A stretch of 64,000 bases of DNA from DATBQN01 sp963755825 (GTDB taxonomy: Bacteria > Acidobacteriota > Thermoanaerobaculia > Multivoradales > UBA5704): assembly GCA_963755825.1 (NCBI GenBank), contig CAVWLA010000002.1:1-64000 (forward strand), given 5' to 3'. Position numbers and translations under genes: made by a program. Each line of letters begins with the position of its first letter. The stretch's first letter is position 1. The notes beneath the pieces were generated by a model. The model was given only the letters and a program-made list of their open reading frames with translations, searched no databases and was not told where the DNA came from. This document shows positions 25,503 through 33,814 of the stretch, piece after piece.

Positions 25503-26804
25503 ATGAATCGAGGAATTGAGCTTGTTGCCTCTTGCTTCCTCGCGCTCGCGCCGGCGGTCGTGGCCGCCGGCACAGCATCCAACCCATCCTCGCCGGCCGC
25601 GCCGAGCGTGGCGGTAGTGCGGACCGGGCAGCCCGAGAAGGTCTGCCAACTGGCCGGCGACCGGGACTGGGAGACGGGCCGGCCGACCCCCGGCCTGGCG
25701 GCGCAGAAGTTCGGCGTCCTCGGCACCGCCCTCGGCTCCTCCTTCGCCCACCAGCGGCGGCTCTTCTTCCTCTTCGGCGACACCTGGCCCGCCCACGGGC
25801 TCAAAAAAGACCTCGACTCCGACGTCCTCGGCATGGTCGTGCCGCTCAACGCCGGCACGCCGACCGGCGCGGCGAGCGATCTCTGCGAGAGCTTCACCTT
25901 CGTCCCCGACGCGCCGGGGAGCTACGTCCAGGTGCGGCTCGACGGCCACACGCTCGGCACCTCCGAGGTCCCCTCGAGCGGCTTCAGCACCGGCGACGCG
26001 ATGTACGTCTTCTTCCTGCATCCGGTGGCAGGCGGGAGCCCGCTCGCCGTCCGCGCCACGCTCGGCCAATCGCTCGACGACGGCGAGAGCTTCCACAGCA
26101 TGCCGATCGCCCTCCCCGACTTCTTCGAGGAGGTGTCGCCGGTCGTCGTCGACGCGGGCGATCTCAGGGGCTCCGGTCTCCCCTGGAAGGCGCAGCCGAT
26201 CGTCCTCTTCTTCGCCAAGCGCTTCGAGCGGGGGCGGCCCTACCTGGCGGCGGCGGCACTCGGAGACATCGAGAGCCCGGCCCGTTGGCTCTACTTCGCC
26301 GGCCTCGATGCCGGCGGCACGCCGCTGTGGAAAGCCGCGGCCGACGCCAGGCCGATCGTCGGCGCCGAAAGCCGGCTCGCCGCCGGCGCGAGCGGCATCT
26401 CGGTCGCCTGGGAGCCCGGCCTCAAGCGCTGGCTGATGCTCTTCGAGAGCGACGCCGGCGCGCCGCCGGGCATCCGCATGGAGAGCGCCGAGACGCCGTG
26501 GGGACCGTGGACGGCGACCTCCGAGCTCCTCGTCGACGCCGGCGCGCTGCGCTGCCGCTCCCTCTACTGGCCCGGCGGCCGCGACGGCAAGAGCTGCGGC
26601 CAGCTCGACGCCACCGCCGACATCCCCTTCCTCGAGCACCGGCCGGGCCGGGTCTACGGCGCCTTCCTCATCCCCGGCTACGACGAGTGGGACGAGCGGA
26701 CCGGCACCGCCCACGTCTATTTCACGATGTCGACCTTCAATCCCTACACGCCGCTCGTCCTCCGCGCCGGTCTGCAGCTCGAGAAGCGCTCGGCGCCGCG
26801 CTAA
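25503..26804 (+). CDS. Secreted DUF4185-like protein (glycosidase-type propeller)
   Basis: 433 residues. The ATG at 25503 stands 6 bases after TATGCT, without a ribosome site. The signal peptide is IELVASCFLALAPAVVAAG. The body contains LFFLFGDTWPAHG, VFFLHPVAGG, WLMLFESDAG, ETPWGPWT and AFLIPGYDEWD, which match the DUF4185 family of five-bladed-propeller secreted proteins related to glycoside hydrolases. Catalytic residues are not assignable by eye. Confidence 0.75.
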   Translation: MNRGIELVASCFLALAPAVVAAGTASNPSSPAAPSVAVVRTGQPEKVCQLAGDRDWETGRPTPGLAAQKFGVLGTALGSSFAHQRRLFFLFGDTWPAHGLKKDLDSDVLGMVVPLNAGTPTGAASDLCESFTFVPDAPGSYVQVRLDGHTLGTSEVPSSGFSTGDAMYVFFLHPVAGGSPLAVRATLGQSLDDGESFHSMPIALPDFFEEVSPVVVDAGDLRGSGLPWKAQPIVLFFAKRFERGRPYLAAAALGDIESPARWLYFAGLDAGGTPLWKAAADARPIVGAESRLAAGASGISVAWEPGLKRWLMLFESDAGAPPGIRMESAETPWGPWTATSELLVDAGALRCRSLYWPGGRDGKSCGQLDATADIPFLEHRPGRVYGAFLIPGYDEWDERTGTAHVYFTMSTFNPYTPLVLRAGLQLEKRSAPR

Positions 26805-26984
26805 CAGCGCCAAGCGCGCGAGAGCCCACGCCGGCCGGCGGCCGCGGCCCCGCGGCGAGGGCCGGGCAGAGCCGTCGGGTTCTGTGGGAGAATCCTTTCC
26901 TCAAAGCATCCAAAAGAGCTCGCGACGGGAGCCATCGCAACCGGCACATCCGTGCCGGCAGTACCTTAGCCGAGGGGAGGGTAT

Positions 26985-27707
26985 ATGGCGGGCCTCAGCG
27001 CAGAGGAGCAGCAGGGGGCCGTGGCGCGTTATCAGCGCGTCCGGCTGTTCGAGATGTTGATCGTCCTGGTCATCCTGGCCGGAGGGACGGTGCTCCTCCT
27101 GATCCTGCAGAACCCCAGCCTGGTCATCGCCGGGCTCGGTGGCGTCGAGCTGGCGATCGCGGCCGGCGCCGTGCTGCTCTGCGGCGCGATCCTGCACTTC
27201 GTGAACTGGCGCTGCCCGCATTGCCGGAGCGGCCTGCAGCGCGGCGTCGGCGGCCTGATCGGCTGCAAGAAGTGCGGTTTGGTGCTCAACGGCAAGCAGA
27301 TGCGCAAGGGCGGCCTCACCGTGGCCGAGAGCGCTCTCGCCAAGGAGATGAAGATCTATGACGCCGTCACGGTCAAGCGGCTGTTCCAGGGGCTCGTGGT
27401 GTTCGTCGGCGGCCTCGCCTTCTTCCTCTGGGCGACGCCGAAAGACACCGTGCCGGTGCCCTTCGGCGCTCCCGGCTGGCTCAACGGATTGAGGATCTTA
27501 GGCCTCGTCATCGTGCTCGCCGGAGTCTGGGTCTTCTCGATCGTCGGCCGCCGGATGACCAGCGGCGAGCAGCGCCACGACGCCTGGGCCCGCAAGAAGC
27601 TCGGCATGGCGCCGAAAGGCGCTCCCGCGAAGCAGCAGCCGGCGCCCGGCCGCCCCAGTCTGCAGGAGGAGCCCCACGACCTGACCACGAGGATCGAGCC
27701 GGGCTGA
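26985..27707 (+). CDS. Membrane protein with zinc-ribbon motif
   Basis: 240 residues. The ATG follows GAGGGGAGGG by 6 bases. Two membrane helices (about residues 22-68) precede a CPHC...CKKC zinc ribbon (about 76-96). Two more helices (about 132-149 and 161-185) follow, then a Pro/Gln-rich cytoplasmic tail. The family is not recognised. The four-Cys ribbon between helix pairs suggests a cytoplasmic metal-binding or protein-binding loop. Confidence 0.8.
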   Translation: MAGLSAEEQQGAVARYQRVRLFEMLIVLVILAGGTVLLLILQNPSLVIAGLGGVELAIAAGAVLLCGAILHFVNWRCPHCRSGLQRGVGGLIGCKKCGLVLNGKQMRKGGLTVAESALAKEMKIYDAVTVKRLFQGLVVFVGGLAFFLWATPKDTVPVPFGAPGWLNGLRILGLVIVLAGVWVFSIVGRRMTSGEQRHDAWARKKLGMAPKGAPAKQQPAPGRPSLQEEPHDLTTRIEPG

Positions 27708-27772
27708 GGCGGCGGCCGCCGCCCGCTGGAAGAGCGCGGAGAGAGCGAGAAAAGTCCGCGGGCAGCGAGGAA

Positions 27773-27792
27773 AGCGCCGGCGTTCCGGCGCT
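27773..27792. terminator. GC hairpin after the zinc-ribbon membrane protein gene
   Basis: Perfect 8-bp stem (AGCGCCGG with CCGGCGCT) and a 4-base loop, about 65 bases after the stop and ahead of the AT-rich palindrome array. No T-run follows. Confidence 0.3.
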
Positions 27793-27850
27793 CGGACCGT
27801 TGGCGACGAGGAAATCTTTGCGGAATGGGAGAAAGACCGTCCGTAGCGCA

Positions 27851-28050
27851 GAAACTTTCAGAGTTTCCGCTCTGCAGACGATGCGGCGAAGGAAATTTTC
27901 AATTTTTCTAGGAAATCTTCAAAGTTTCCAGGAAACTCTCGAGATTTCCGCGCTGCGACAAAAATTTCTTCGCTCCAGCCGTTGCGGCGAAGGAAATTCT
28001 CAATTTTCCCGGGAAATTTTCAAATTTCCACGGAAACTCTCGAGATTTCC
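27851..28050. repeat. AT-rich array of GGAAA...TTTCC palindromes in tandem units
   Basis: Two units of about 68 bp start at 27882 and 27983 (spacing 101 bp) and agree at about nine of ten positions. Each holds three consecutive palindromes of 18-19 bp separated by one or two bases: P1 (27891-27908; 27992-28009), P2 (27911-27929; 28012-28029) and P3 (27931-27949; 28032-28050). P3 is identical in both units, with a TCTCGAGA core inside GGAAA/TTTCC. A related half-unit lies at 27851-27868. Base composition is far more AT-rich than the surroundings. The array overlaps the 3' end of the leftward membrane-protein gene. Confidence 0.85.
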
Positions 28051-29512
28051 CCTCGCTTGACGCCGCATGACGTCCCGCGGCGAAGTTCGCCCGCCCGAGC
28101 ACCTCGGCGAGGGCGCCGGCGAGAAGGAGCAGCAGGGGGATCGAGCCCTGCAGGAGGAAGCGCTCCCAGGTGGCGGCCGCCAGCGCCAGCGGATTCCAAT
28201 GGACGGCGTACGCCGCCCAGCCGATCGCCGGGGGTGCAGCGGCGGCGGCGAGGAGCAGCCAGCCTCGGCGGCGGCCGAGAGCCCGCCAGCCGGCGATGAG
28301 CACCGCGGGCACCATCCACCAGAAGATCCCCCAGTCGCGCCACGACGCCATCCGGCGCAGGAGATTCGGCCCGACCAGGGCGAGACGGCTGAAGAGGCCC
28401 GAGACGACGTCCCCCAGGCGCACGAAGGCGAAATAGTCCTCGTCCTCGCGGTTCGGGATGGCTGACCGCCAGGAGACGAGCAGGCCGAAGGACGCTGCCG
28501 GCAGCGCCGCCGCGAGCAGCAGGCGCCTCCGCCAGCGCCTGGCGGCGTGGGGACCATGCGCTCCGAGCGCCACCAGCGCGCCCGCCGACCAGGCGACGGC
28601 GGCCAGCGGCGCGCCTTCGTTCTTGCACAGCACGGCGCCGGCGAGGAGGAGCCCCTCTTCCCAGCCGATCGCCAGCCGAGGCGGCGCCGTGAGAAGGAGA
28701 ACCAAGGCGGCGCCGTAGAAGCAGGCGAGCGGCATGTCGCTGTAGGTCGAAGAGGCGCCGCCGTCGGCGCCGACGAAGAACGGCGTCGCCGCGGCGACCA
28801 GCGTCACGATGGCCGCCGGCCCCCGCCCGGAGAGCCGGCGAGCGCCGTGGTGGAGGACGAGCAGCCAGGCGGCGAAGCAGGCGGCATAGACGCCGCGCAC
28901 GGCGTGCGAATCGTCGTCCAGCGCGAACGCCTCGAGCACGGCGACCTGGGCGAGGGGGAGCAGAAGGGGATAGCGCGGATGGCTGACGAACCATCTCGCG
29001 TCGCGCAGCACGCCGGCGTCGACGGTGCCGGCGGCGCGCACGTAGCGCGCCTGCGCCGACCAGGTCATGCGGCCGTCGAAGTCCGCCACCGGATCGGCGA
29101 GCGCATTGGCGAGGACGCCGAGGCCGACGAGCGCCGCGATGCCCAAGCAGGCGCCGCGGGCGACACGGCCAAGCCGCTCCGATCGGCGGCGATGCAGCGC
29201 CGCGCGGGCGAGCGCCGGTCCGGCTCGCCGGCCGCCGAATCCCGGCTCGGCGCGCCGCAGGCGCGCGCCGAGACCGGCGGCGGCGCAGAGGCCGGCGAGG
29301 GTCCACACCCAGGGGCCGCGGAGCGGCAGGTCGACGAGGTGCGACAGGCCGTAGAGCGCGCCACAGACCGCCGCGATCCCCAGCAGCAGGGAGTAGCCCA
29401 GGCGGTGAGCCCACGACAGGCGGCGGAGACATGGGGACAGCTCCGTGAGGCCGAGGCCGGAGCCGGCGAAGAGAGCCACGCCGCCCAGGCCGGCCACGGC
29501 GTCGGCGATCAT
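27908..29512 (-). CDS. Polytopic membrane protein (glycosyltransferase-like), C-terminus formed by repeat DNA
   Basis: About 534 residues from ATG 29512, overlapping the stop of the upstream gene by 4 bases. Ten or more hydrophobic helices are visible. A loop with DFDGRMTWSAQARYV and HPRYPLLLPL recalls GT-C-type integral-membrane glycosyltransferases with an acidic residue in the first periplasmic loop, but this is only suggestive. A CKNEGAPLA segment is also present. The last 50 or so residues (from about SSEGKSREFPWKF) are encoded by the AT-rich palindrome array and end at a TAG inside it, so the natural C-terminus has probably been altered. Confidence 0.75.
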   Translation of the reverse strand: MIADAVAGLGGVALFAGSGLGLTELSPCLRRLSWAHRLGYSLLLGIAAVCGALYGLSHLVDLPLRGPWVWTLAGLCAAAGLGARLRRAEPGFGGRRAGPALARAALHRRRSERLGRVARGACLGIAALVGLGVLANALADPVADFDGRMTWSAQARYVRAAGTVDAGVLRDARWFVSHPRYPLLLPLAQVAVLEAFALDDDSHAVRGVYAACFAAWLLVLHHGARRLSGRGPAAIVTLVAAATPFFVGADGGASSTYSDMPLACFYGAALVLLLTAPPRLAIGWEEGLLLAGAVLCKNEGAPLAAVAWSAGALVALGAHGPHAARRWRRRLLLAAALPAASFGLLVSWRSAIPNREDEDYFAFVRLGDVVSGLFSRLALVGPNLLRRMASWRDWGIFWWMVPAVLIAGWRALGRRRGWLLLAAAAAPPAIGWAAYAVHWNPLALAAATWERFLLQGSIPLLLLLAGALAEVLGRANFAAGRHAASSEGKSREFPWKFENFPGKLRISFAATAGAKKFLSQRGNLESFLETLKIS

Positions 29513-30039
29513 CCCGCTCCCACCGCCGCGCCGTGCATGAACTCGAAACGAGAATAGAGCGTCGGCGGCCGTCCCTCGCCCGGCGCCACCACCACCCAAT
29601 GGACCGGCCGCGGCACGCGGCGGCGCAGCCAGCCGGCATCGGCCGCATCGCGGCCGCGAAAGAAGACCGCCCGGCGCGGCGCCAGCTCGTAGCGCACCCA
29701 GATCGCCGCCGCCTCCCCCGGCCGGCTGCGGTCGATCAGCAGGTAGGGCTCGTCGAGCGGGATCGTCGCGCGGAGGCGATCGATGGCTGCGGCATAGGCC
29801 GGACCCTGCAGCCGAGCCCGCGCCGCGGCCAACGGCTCGCCCAGATGCCGTAGACACGAACCGATGCGCCACAGCGCCGTTCTCGCCGCCGCCGGCACGG
29901 CGACCACCAGGAAGGCGACGAGCAGCGCGAGCGCCAGGCCGTCGGCGAACCGGCGCCAGACGAGCTGGCGCCGGCGGCTCGCGGGCGAGGGCGCGGACCG
30001 GTCGGCGGGAGCGCCCGTCGGCGCGCCCCCGGCCGACAC
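29509..30039 (-). CDS. Single-pass membrane protein of unknown function
   Basis: About 176 residues from a GTG at 30039, 7 bases after AAGGA. One hydrophobic helix (LALALLVAFLVVAVPAAA, about residues 35-52) precedes a roughly 120-residue globular domain (AIDRLRATIPLDEPYLLID, WVRYELAPRRAVFF, RPVHWVVVAPGEG). The gene lies between the beta-helix protein and the polytopic membrane protein, with a 4-base overlap to the latter. It probably acts with that protein. The family is not recognised. Confidence 0.72.
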   Translation of the reverse strand: MSAGGAPTGAPADRSAPSPASRRRQLVWRRFADGLALALLVAFLVVAVPAAARTALWRIGSCLRHLGEPLAAARARLQGPAYAAAIDRLRATIPLDEPYLLIDRSRPGEAAAIWVRYELAPRRAVFFRGRDAADAGWLRRRVPRPVHWVVVAPGEGRPPTLYSRFEFMHGAAVGAG

Positions 30040-30050
30040 TGGCTCATCCT

Positions 30051-31928
30051 TCAAGGGCAGTCGTTCCAGGGCACGTTGGTCGCGAAGGTCATGTCGCCGT
30101 TTCGGTTGACCGCGGAATCGGTCGTCGAGATGTTGAGGTTCGAGGTGGAGCGCTGACCGCAATTGAATTGGGCGGCAGCGGGCGAGCCCGACGAGCTGTT
30201 GCCATAGAGCAGCAGCGGGCTGGCCGCCGTACCGGCGCCGGCGACGTTGATCCCCTGCTTGGCCGAGGTCACGGTATTGCCCGTGACCGTGCCTCCCTTG
30301 ATGTTGGGAGCCGTCATGTCCCATGCCCGTGGGCCGAAGTTCATTCCGAAGTCGCAGAGATGGGAGGCGCCACAGCTGATCGTGTTCTGGCTGACCAGGG
30401 TGCCGGTGAAATCTCCCGTCGCCGTGCCGCTGAAGTCGTCCAGCGAAAAGCCCGCGAATGCCCCTTGACCGGACTGCACGATCGAGTTGCGGAGCACGTT
30501 GGCGCTCGTGGAGCCGCCCAGGATGAGCGCCACGTCGCTGTTGTCGGTGAACGTGTTGTCGGTCACCGAGGCGCCGTTCGACTGTAGCAGAGTCAACCCG
30601 TCGGACCAGAGGCCGGTGGTCTGATGGTCGCCGTTGGCGAGGAAGAGGTTGCCGGTGATCGTGGCGTTGTCGCCGACCCATTCGAGCGAGCTGCCGCAGA
30701 GGGTGTTGCGGTCGACATTGTTGGTGAAATTACAGGAGATACAGTGGTCGACCCGCACGTTGTAGCCATAGCGGGTGCCGCCCGTCGAGCACTGCCCGGC
30801 GGCGGACGATCCGAGGCGAGCGCTGCGGTGGCCGTCGAAGACGAGGTGATCGAGGGTCACGTCGGTCGTATTGTTCAGGAAGACGAAGCCGCCGAAGACG
30901 AAGAGATCGGGACGCGCGATGAGCACCGCGCAGGAAATGGCGCCGGCGCAGCTCTGGCTGGAGCCGGTGGTGCCCGCGGTCCGCAGGGTCATCGGTTTGC
31001 TCACGGTGACGACGCCCCCCATCCCGTAGTTGCCGGCGGGGATCTGCAGGGTGCCGCTCGAGGGCGTGTTGTTGACGCACTGCTGGAGGGCTCCGGAAAC
31101 GTCGGTGAGACCATCCAGAACCGCCTGGACGCCGGGGCAGATGGTCGCCGTCTGCACCACCTGGATCGCCACGTTGGGGCTCAAGGCGCCGAACCAGGCG
31201 ACCCCTTCGCGCAGCATCTTCCACTGGAAGTTGTAGGTTCCGGCGGTCGCCGGTGCCGTGACGTTGAAAGAGAAAGCGAATTGCTGGCCTGGAGCGACGC
31301 TGGTGCCGTTGGGCAGGCTGACCCGCCCCACTCCCCAGGTCACGTTGTCCTGCGGGTTCTGCGCGCCCAGCCGATACTGGAGGCCCGGGGTCCAGGTCGT
31401 CGAGCCGTTGTTCGTCATCGTCACCGAGACCGCGCGCACCTGGCCGGTATCGAGGGTGGCCGGCACGCTCTGCGAGACGAACTGCGAGCTGTCGCCGCTG
31501 ATCGGCGCCGTCACGGCGATGACCAGGTTGGGAGTGAGGGCGCCGAACCACTCCACCCCCTCCTGCACCATCCGCCACTGGAAGTTGTACGAGCCGGGGG
31601 TCGCCGGGGCCGTGATGCTGAAGCTGAAGATCTTCTCCTGGCCGGGTGGGATCGAGTCCGCGGCAGAGAGATAGACGCGGCCCGAGGTCGGACCCCAGGT
31701 GGCGTTGTCCTGCGGATTCTGGCTGCCCAGCTTGTAACCGCCGGCCATCGACCAGGTCGTCGTGCCGGTATTCGCCATGGCGACCGTCACGGTCACCGTC
31801 TGGCCGGTGGTCATCGAGCTGGGAGCTGTCTGAGAAACGAACTGAGCCACGTTGCCGGCCTGCGCGGCTGTCGCACCGGCGTGCGCGAGGAAGAAACATA
31901 CTGCGATGACCAAGAGGCTCCGTTTCAT
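30051..31928 (-). CDS. Secreted protein with two NBR1-type Ig domains and a right-handed beta-helix
   Basis: 625 residues. The ATG follows GGGGGATGAGAG. A signal peptide (ending near AQA) precedes two homologous domains of about 110 residues (about 28-140 and 145-260). They share patterns such as GQTVTVTVAMANTGTTTWS, YKLGSQNPQDN and YNFQWRMVQEGVEWFG, like the NBR1 Ig-like fold. A parallel beta-helix region with Asn-rich rungs follows (TDVTLDHLVFDG, NATITGNLFLANG, ASVTDNTFTDNSD). It resembles polysaccharide-active or adhesive surface proteins; no catalytic residues were identified. Confidence 0.85.
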   Translation of the reverse strand: MKRSLLVIAVCFFLAHAGATAAQAGNVAQFVSQTAPSSMTTGQTVTVTVAMANTGTTTWSMAGGYKLGSQNPQDNATWGPTSGRVYLSAADSIPPGQEKIFSFSITAPATPGSYNFQWRMVQEGVEWFGALTPNLVIAVTAPISGDSSQFVSQSVPATLDTGQVRAVSVTMTNNGSTTWTPGLQYRLGAQNPQDNVTWGVGRVSLPNGTSVAPGQQFAFSFNVTAPATAGTYNFQWKMLREGVAWFGALSPNVAIQVVQTATICPGVQAVLDGLTDVSGALQQCVNNTPSSGTLQIPAGNYGMGGVVTVSKPMTLRTAGTTGSSQSCAGAISCAVLIARPDLFVFGGFVFLNNTTDVTLDHLVFDGHRSARLGSSAAGQCSTGGTRYGYNVRVDHCISCNFTNNVDRNTLCGSSLEWVGDNATITGNLFLANGDHQTTGLWSDGLTLLQSNGASVTDNTFTDNSDVALILGGSTSANVLRNSIVQSGQGAFAGFSLDDFSGTATGDFTGTLVSQNTISCGASHLCDFGMNFGPRAWDMTAPNIKGGTVTGNTVTSAKQGINVAGAGTAASPLLLYGNSSSGSPAAAQFNCGQRSTSNLNISTTDSAVNRNGDMTFATNVPWNDCP

Positions 31929-32168
31929 CTCTCATCCCCCGAAGCGTGCAGGATCCTGCGGCCTCGTCACCGGCGCCCGGCGAGGAGCACGATCGCCCTC
32001 CCGCAGCCGGTGCCGAGCCGCCAACTCGAGTGTCTACGTAAATTGACACTCGCGGGTTCAAGCCTCGAGAAGATTCTGCAGAGAATTCGTCCAGGCCATC
32101 ACGGAGCTTCGCCGAGCCTACGGCCGATGCGCATGGCCATTCGGGCCGCTTTCAAGGGAGGGTCGACG
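31929..32168. other. Intergenic region upstream of the beta-helix gene
   Basis: No gene seen. A perfect 8-bp inverted repeat (CGAGTGTC, 10-base loop, GACACTCG) lies at 32027-32052 and could be an operator or leader structure of the leftward gene. No confident promoter was found. Confidence 0.4.
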
Positions 32169-33689
32169 TCACCGGCAGGCCTCGTGCCTGTCCTGGTGAC
32201 CCAGGCAGGTGATCATCTGGTAGCTCGACTTGAGGGCCGAGTTGTAGGCGGCGGCGAAGCTGCCGTTGTAGGTCGAGTAGTCGCAGGCCTCGCCGGCGAA
32301 ATAGAGCTGGTGGTCGATCGGCTCGGCGAGCTTCTGGCGCATCGCCGCCTGGCCGGGCAGGGCGGCCGAATAGGCGCCGAGCGTCCAGTCGTCGGTGCCC
32401 CAGGCGGTGGTGCGGGACTTCACCAGCGCGCGGCCGGCGTCGCAGCGGCACATGTCGCTCATCGCGGCGAGGGCGAGCTCGATCATGCGGCCGCGGCCGT
32501 GGTCCGGCAGCGCCTCGAGCTCCCAGGCCCGCTTGCCGCCGAAGAAGCCGATGGCGATGAGGCTCCCCATCGGCCGGAAGACGAACGCCATGTCGTCGTC
32601 GCGCCGGTCGAGGTCGCCGCCGTAGAGCAGCCAGGCGTTCTCGACCGCGGCGCCGTCCTGGCGGGGGAAGACGTCAGGGGTCGAGAACTCCAGGATCACC
32701 TTGTCGAGCAGCCCCATCGGCAGGCCGCGGATCGCCGCCACCTTGGCCGGCGGCAGCGCCGGCTGGAACTCGATCTTGCCGGCGGCGAGAACCCCCGTCG
32801 ACACCGTCACCAGGACCATGCGTCCCGCGAAGTGCTCGCCCTGCCGCGTCTCCACGCTGACGCCGTCGGGGTCGCGGCGGATCCGCGTCACCGGCGAGCT
32901 CAGGCGGACCTGGGGGAGCACCTCCTGGCCGTATTCCTCGACGAAGGTGCCGTAGCCGCGCTCGATCAGCACGTCCTCGCCGGCCAGAAAAGCGCCGGCG
33001 TCGAGCGACGAGCTCTGCTCCAGCTCCACCGCGCTCTCCAGCGGTCCGGAGTTCAGCGCCACCAGCTCGCGCAGCTTCTCGAAGGGCGGCCCTCCCGGCG
33101 GCGCCGGCACGGTCGGCGCGGTCGGCGCGGTCGAATCAGTCACCGGCTCCGCCGTCGGCTCCTGATCGGGCAGGTGGTTGGAGGCCGCGTCGTCGTGATC
33201 CTGGGACGCCTCGAGCGAGTGCTCGAAGGCCTCGGTGATGCGCTCGAATCGCTTCTGGTCCCCTGGACCGGCGAAGTGGTGATCGAAGAAGAGATGGTGC
33301 GCGGCGTCGACGTCGGTCTCCTGGGTGGCGTACCCGCTGCCGCTGATGATCGGCGTCAGCGGGTTGGTCCGCACGTTGTGGATCCAGGCACCGCCCAGGT
33401 CGATCGGTGCGCTGAACGTCGTCGCGTCCGTGCGGCCGCGGCCGCCGATCCGGTCGGTGGCCTCGAGGATGACGAACGAGCGCCCGGCGTGCAGCAGGTT
33501 CTTGCCGGCGGTCAGGCCGGCCATGCCGGCACCGACGATGATGACGTCGTAGCGTTGCGGCGCGACGACCGGCCGCGCCGCGGCAGGCGCGGCAGGCTGG
33601 GGAGGGGCTCCGGAGGCGCAGGCCGTCGCGACGGCGAGGCACCCCAGGGACACGACGCGAAGGAACCGCAACCAAGACCCGTGGACCAT
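32169..33689 (-). CDS. Flavin-containing amine oxidase-like lipoprotein
   Basis: 506 residues. The N-terminus is a lipoprotein signal with lipobox ATAC (about residue 24). The FAD dinucleotide-binding motif is DVIIVGAGMAGLTAGKNLL, followed by VILEATDRIGGRGRT and LGGAWIHN, as in monoamine oxidases. The C-terminal FAD motif is LYFAGEACDYSTYNGSFAAAYNSALKSS. An acidic, Pro/Thr-rich insert lies at about residues 160-195. It would oxidise amines or related substrates outside the cytoplasm; the substrate is unknown. Confidence 0.92.
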   Translation of the reverse strand: MVHGSWLRFLRVVSLGCLAVATACASGAPPQPAAPAAARPVVAPQRYDVIIVGAGMAGLTAGKNLLHAGRSFVILEATDRIGGRGRTDATTFSAPIDLGGAWIHNVRTNPLTPIISGSGYATQETDVDAAHHLFFDHHFAGPGDQKRFERITEAFEHSLEASQDHDDAASNHLPDQEPTAEPVTDSTAPTAPTVPAPPGGPPFEKLRELVALNSGPLESAVELEQSSSLDAGAFLAGEDVLIERGYGTFVEEYGQEVLPQVRLSSPVTRIRRDPDGVSVETRQGEHFAGRMVLVTVSTGVLAAGKIEFQPALPPAKVAAIRGLPMGLLDKVILEFSTPDVFPRQDGAAVENAWLLYGGDLDRRDDDMAFVFRPMGSLIAIGFFGGKRAWELEALPDHGRGRMIELALAAMSDMCRCDAGRALVKSRTTAWGTDDWTLGAYSAALPGQAAMRQKLAEPIDHQLYFAGEACDYSTYNGSFAAAYNSALKSSYQMITCLGHQDRHEACR

Positions 33690-33814
33690 AGCCCGCGATC
33701 TCCCATCGAGCTCGAGGCCCGAAGCTCGAGATTAGAAGCTGGAAGCTTGCGCTCTCCCCGCGGCCGGATCAATCCCCCCGGGCCTCGGCCGCCGGCGCCC
33801 GGCGCGCCACCCCG

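Noticed and set aside
27851..28050. CRISPR array
   Set aside because: Units are themselves palindromic and contiguous, with no unique spacers of constant length and no cas genes nearby.
27800..28060. 86-residue rightward frame in the AT-rich region
   Set aside because: It consists mainly of the two repeat units (RRKFSIF... twice) and is better explained as repeat DNA.
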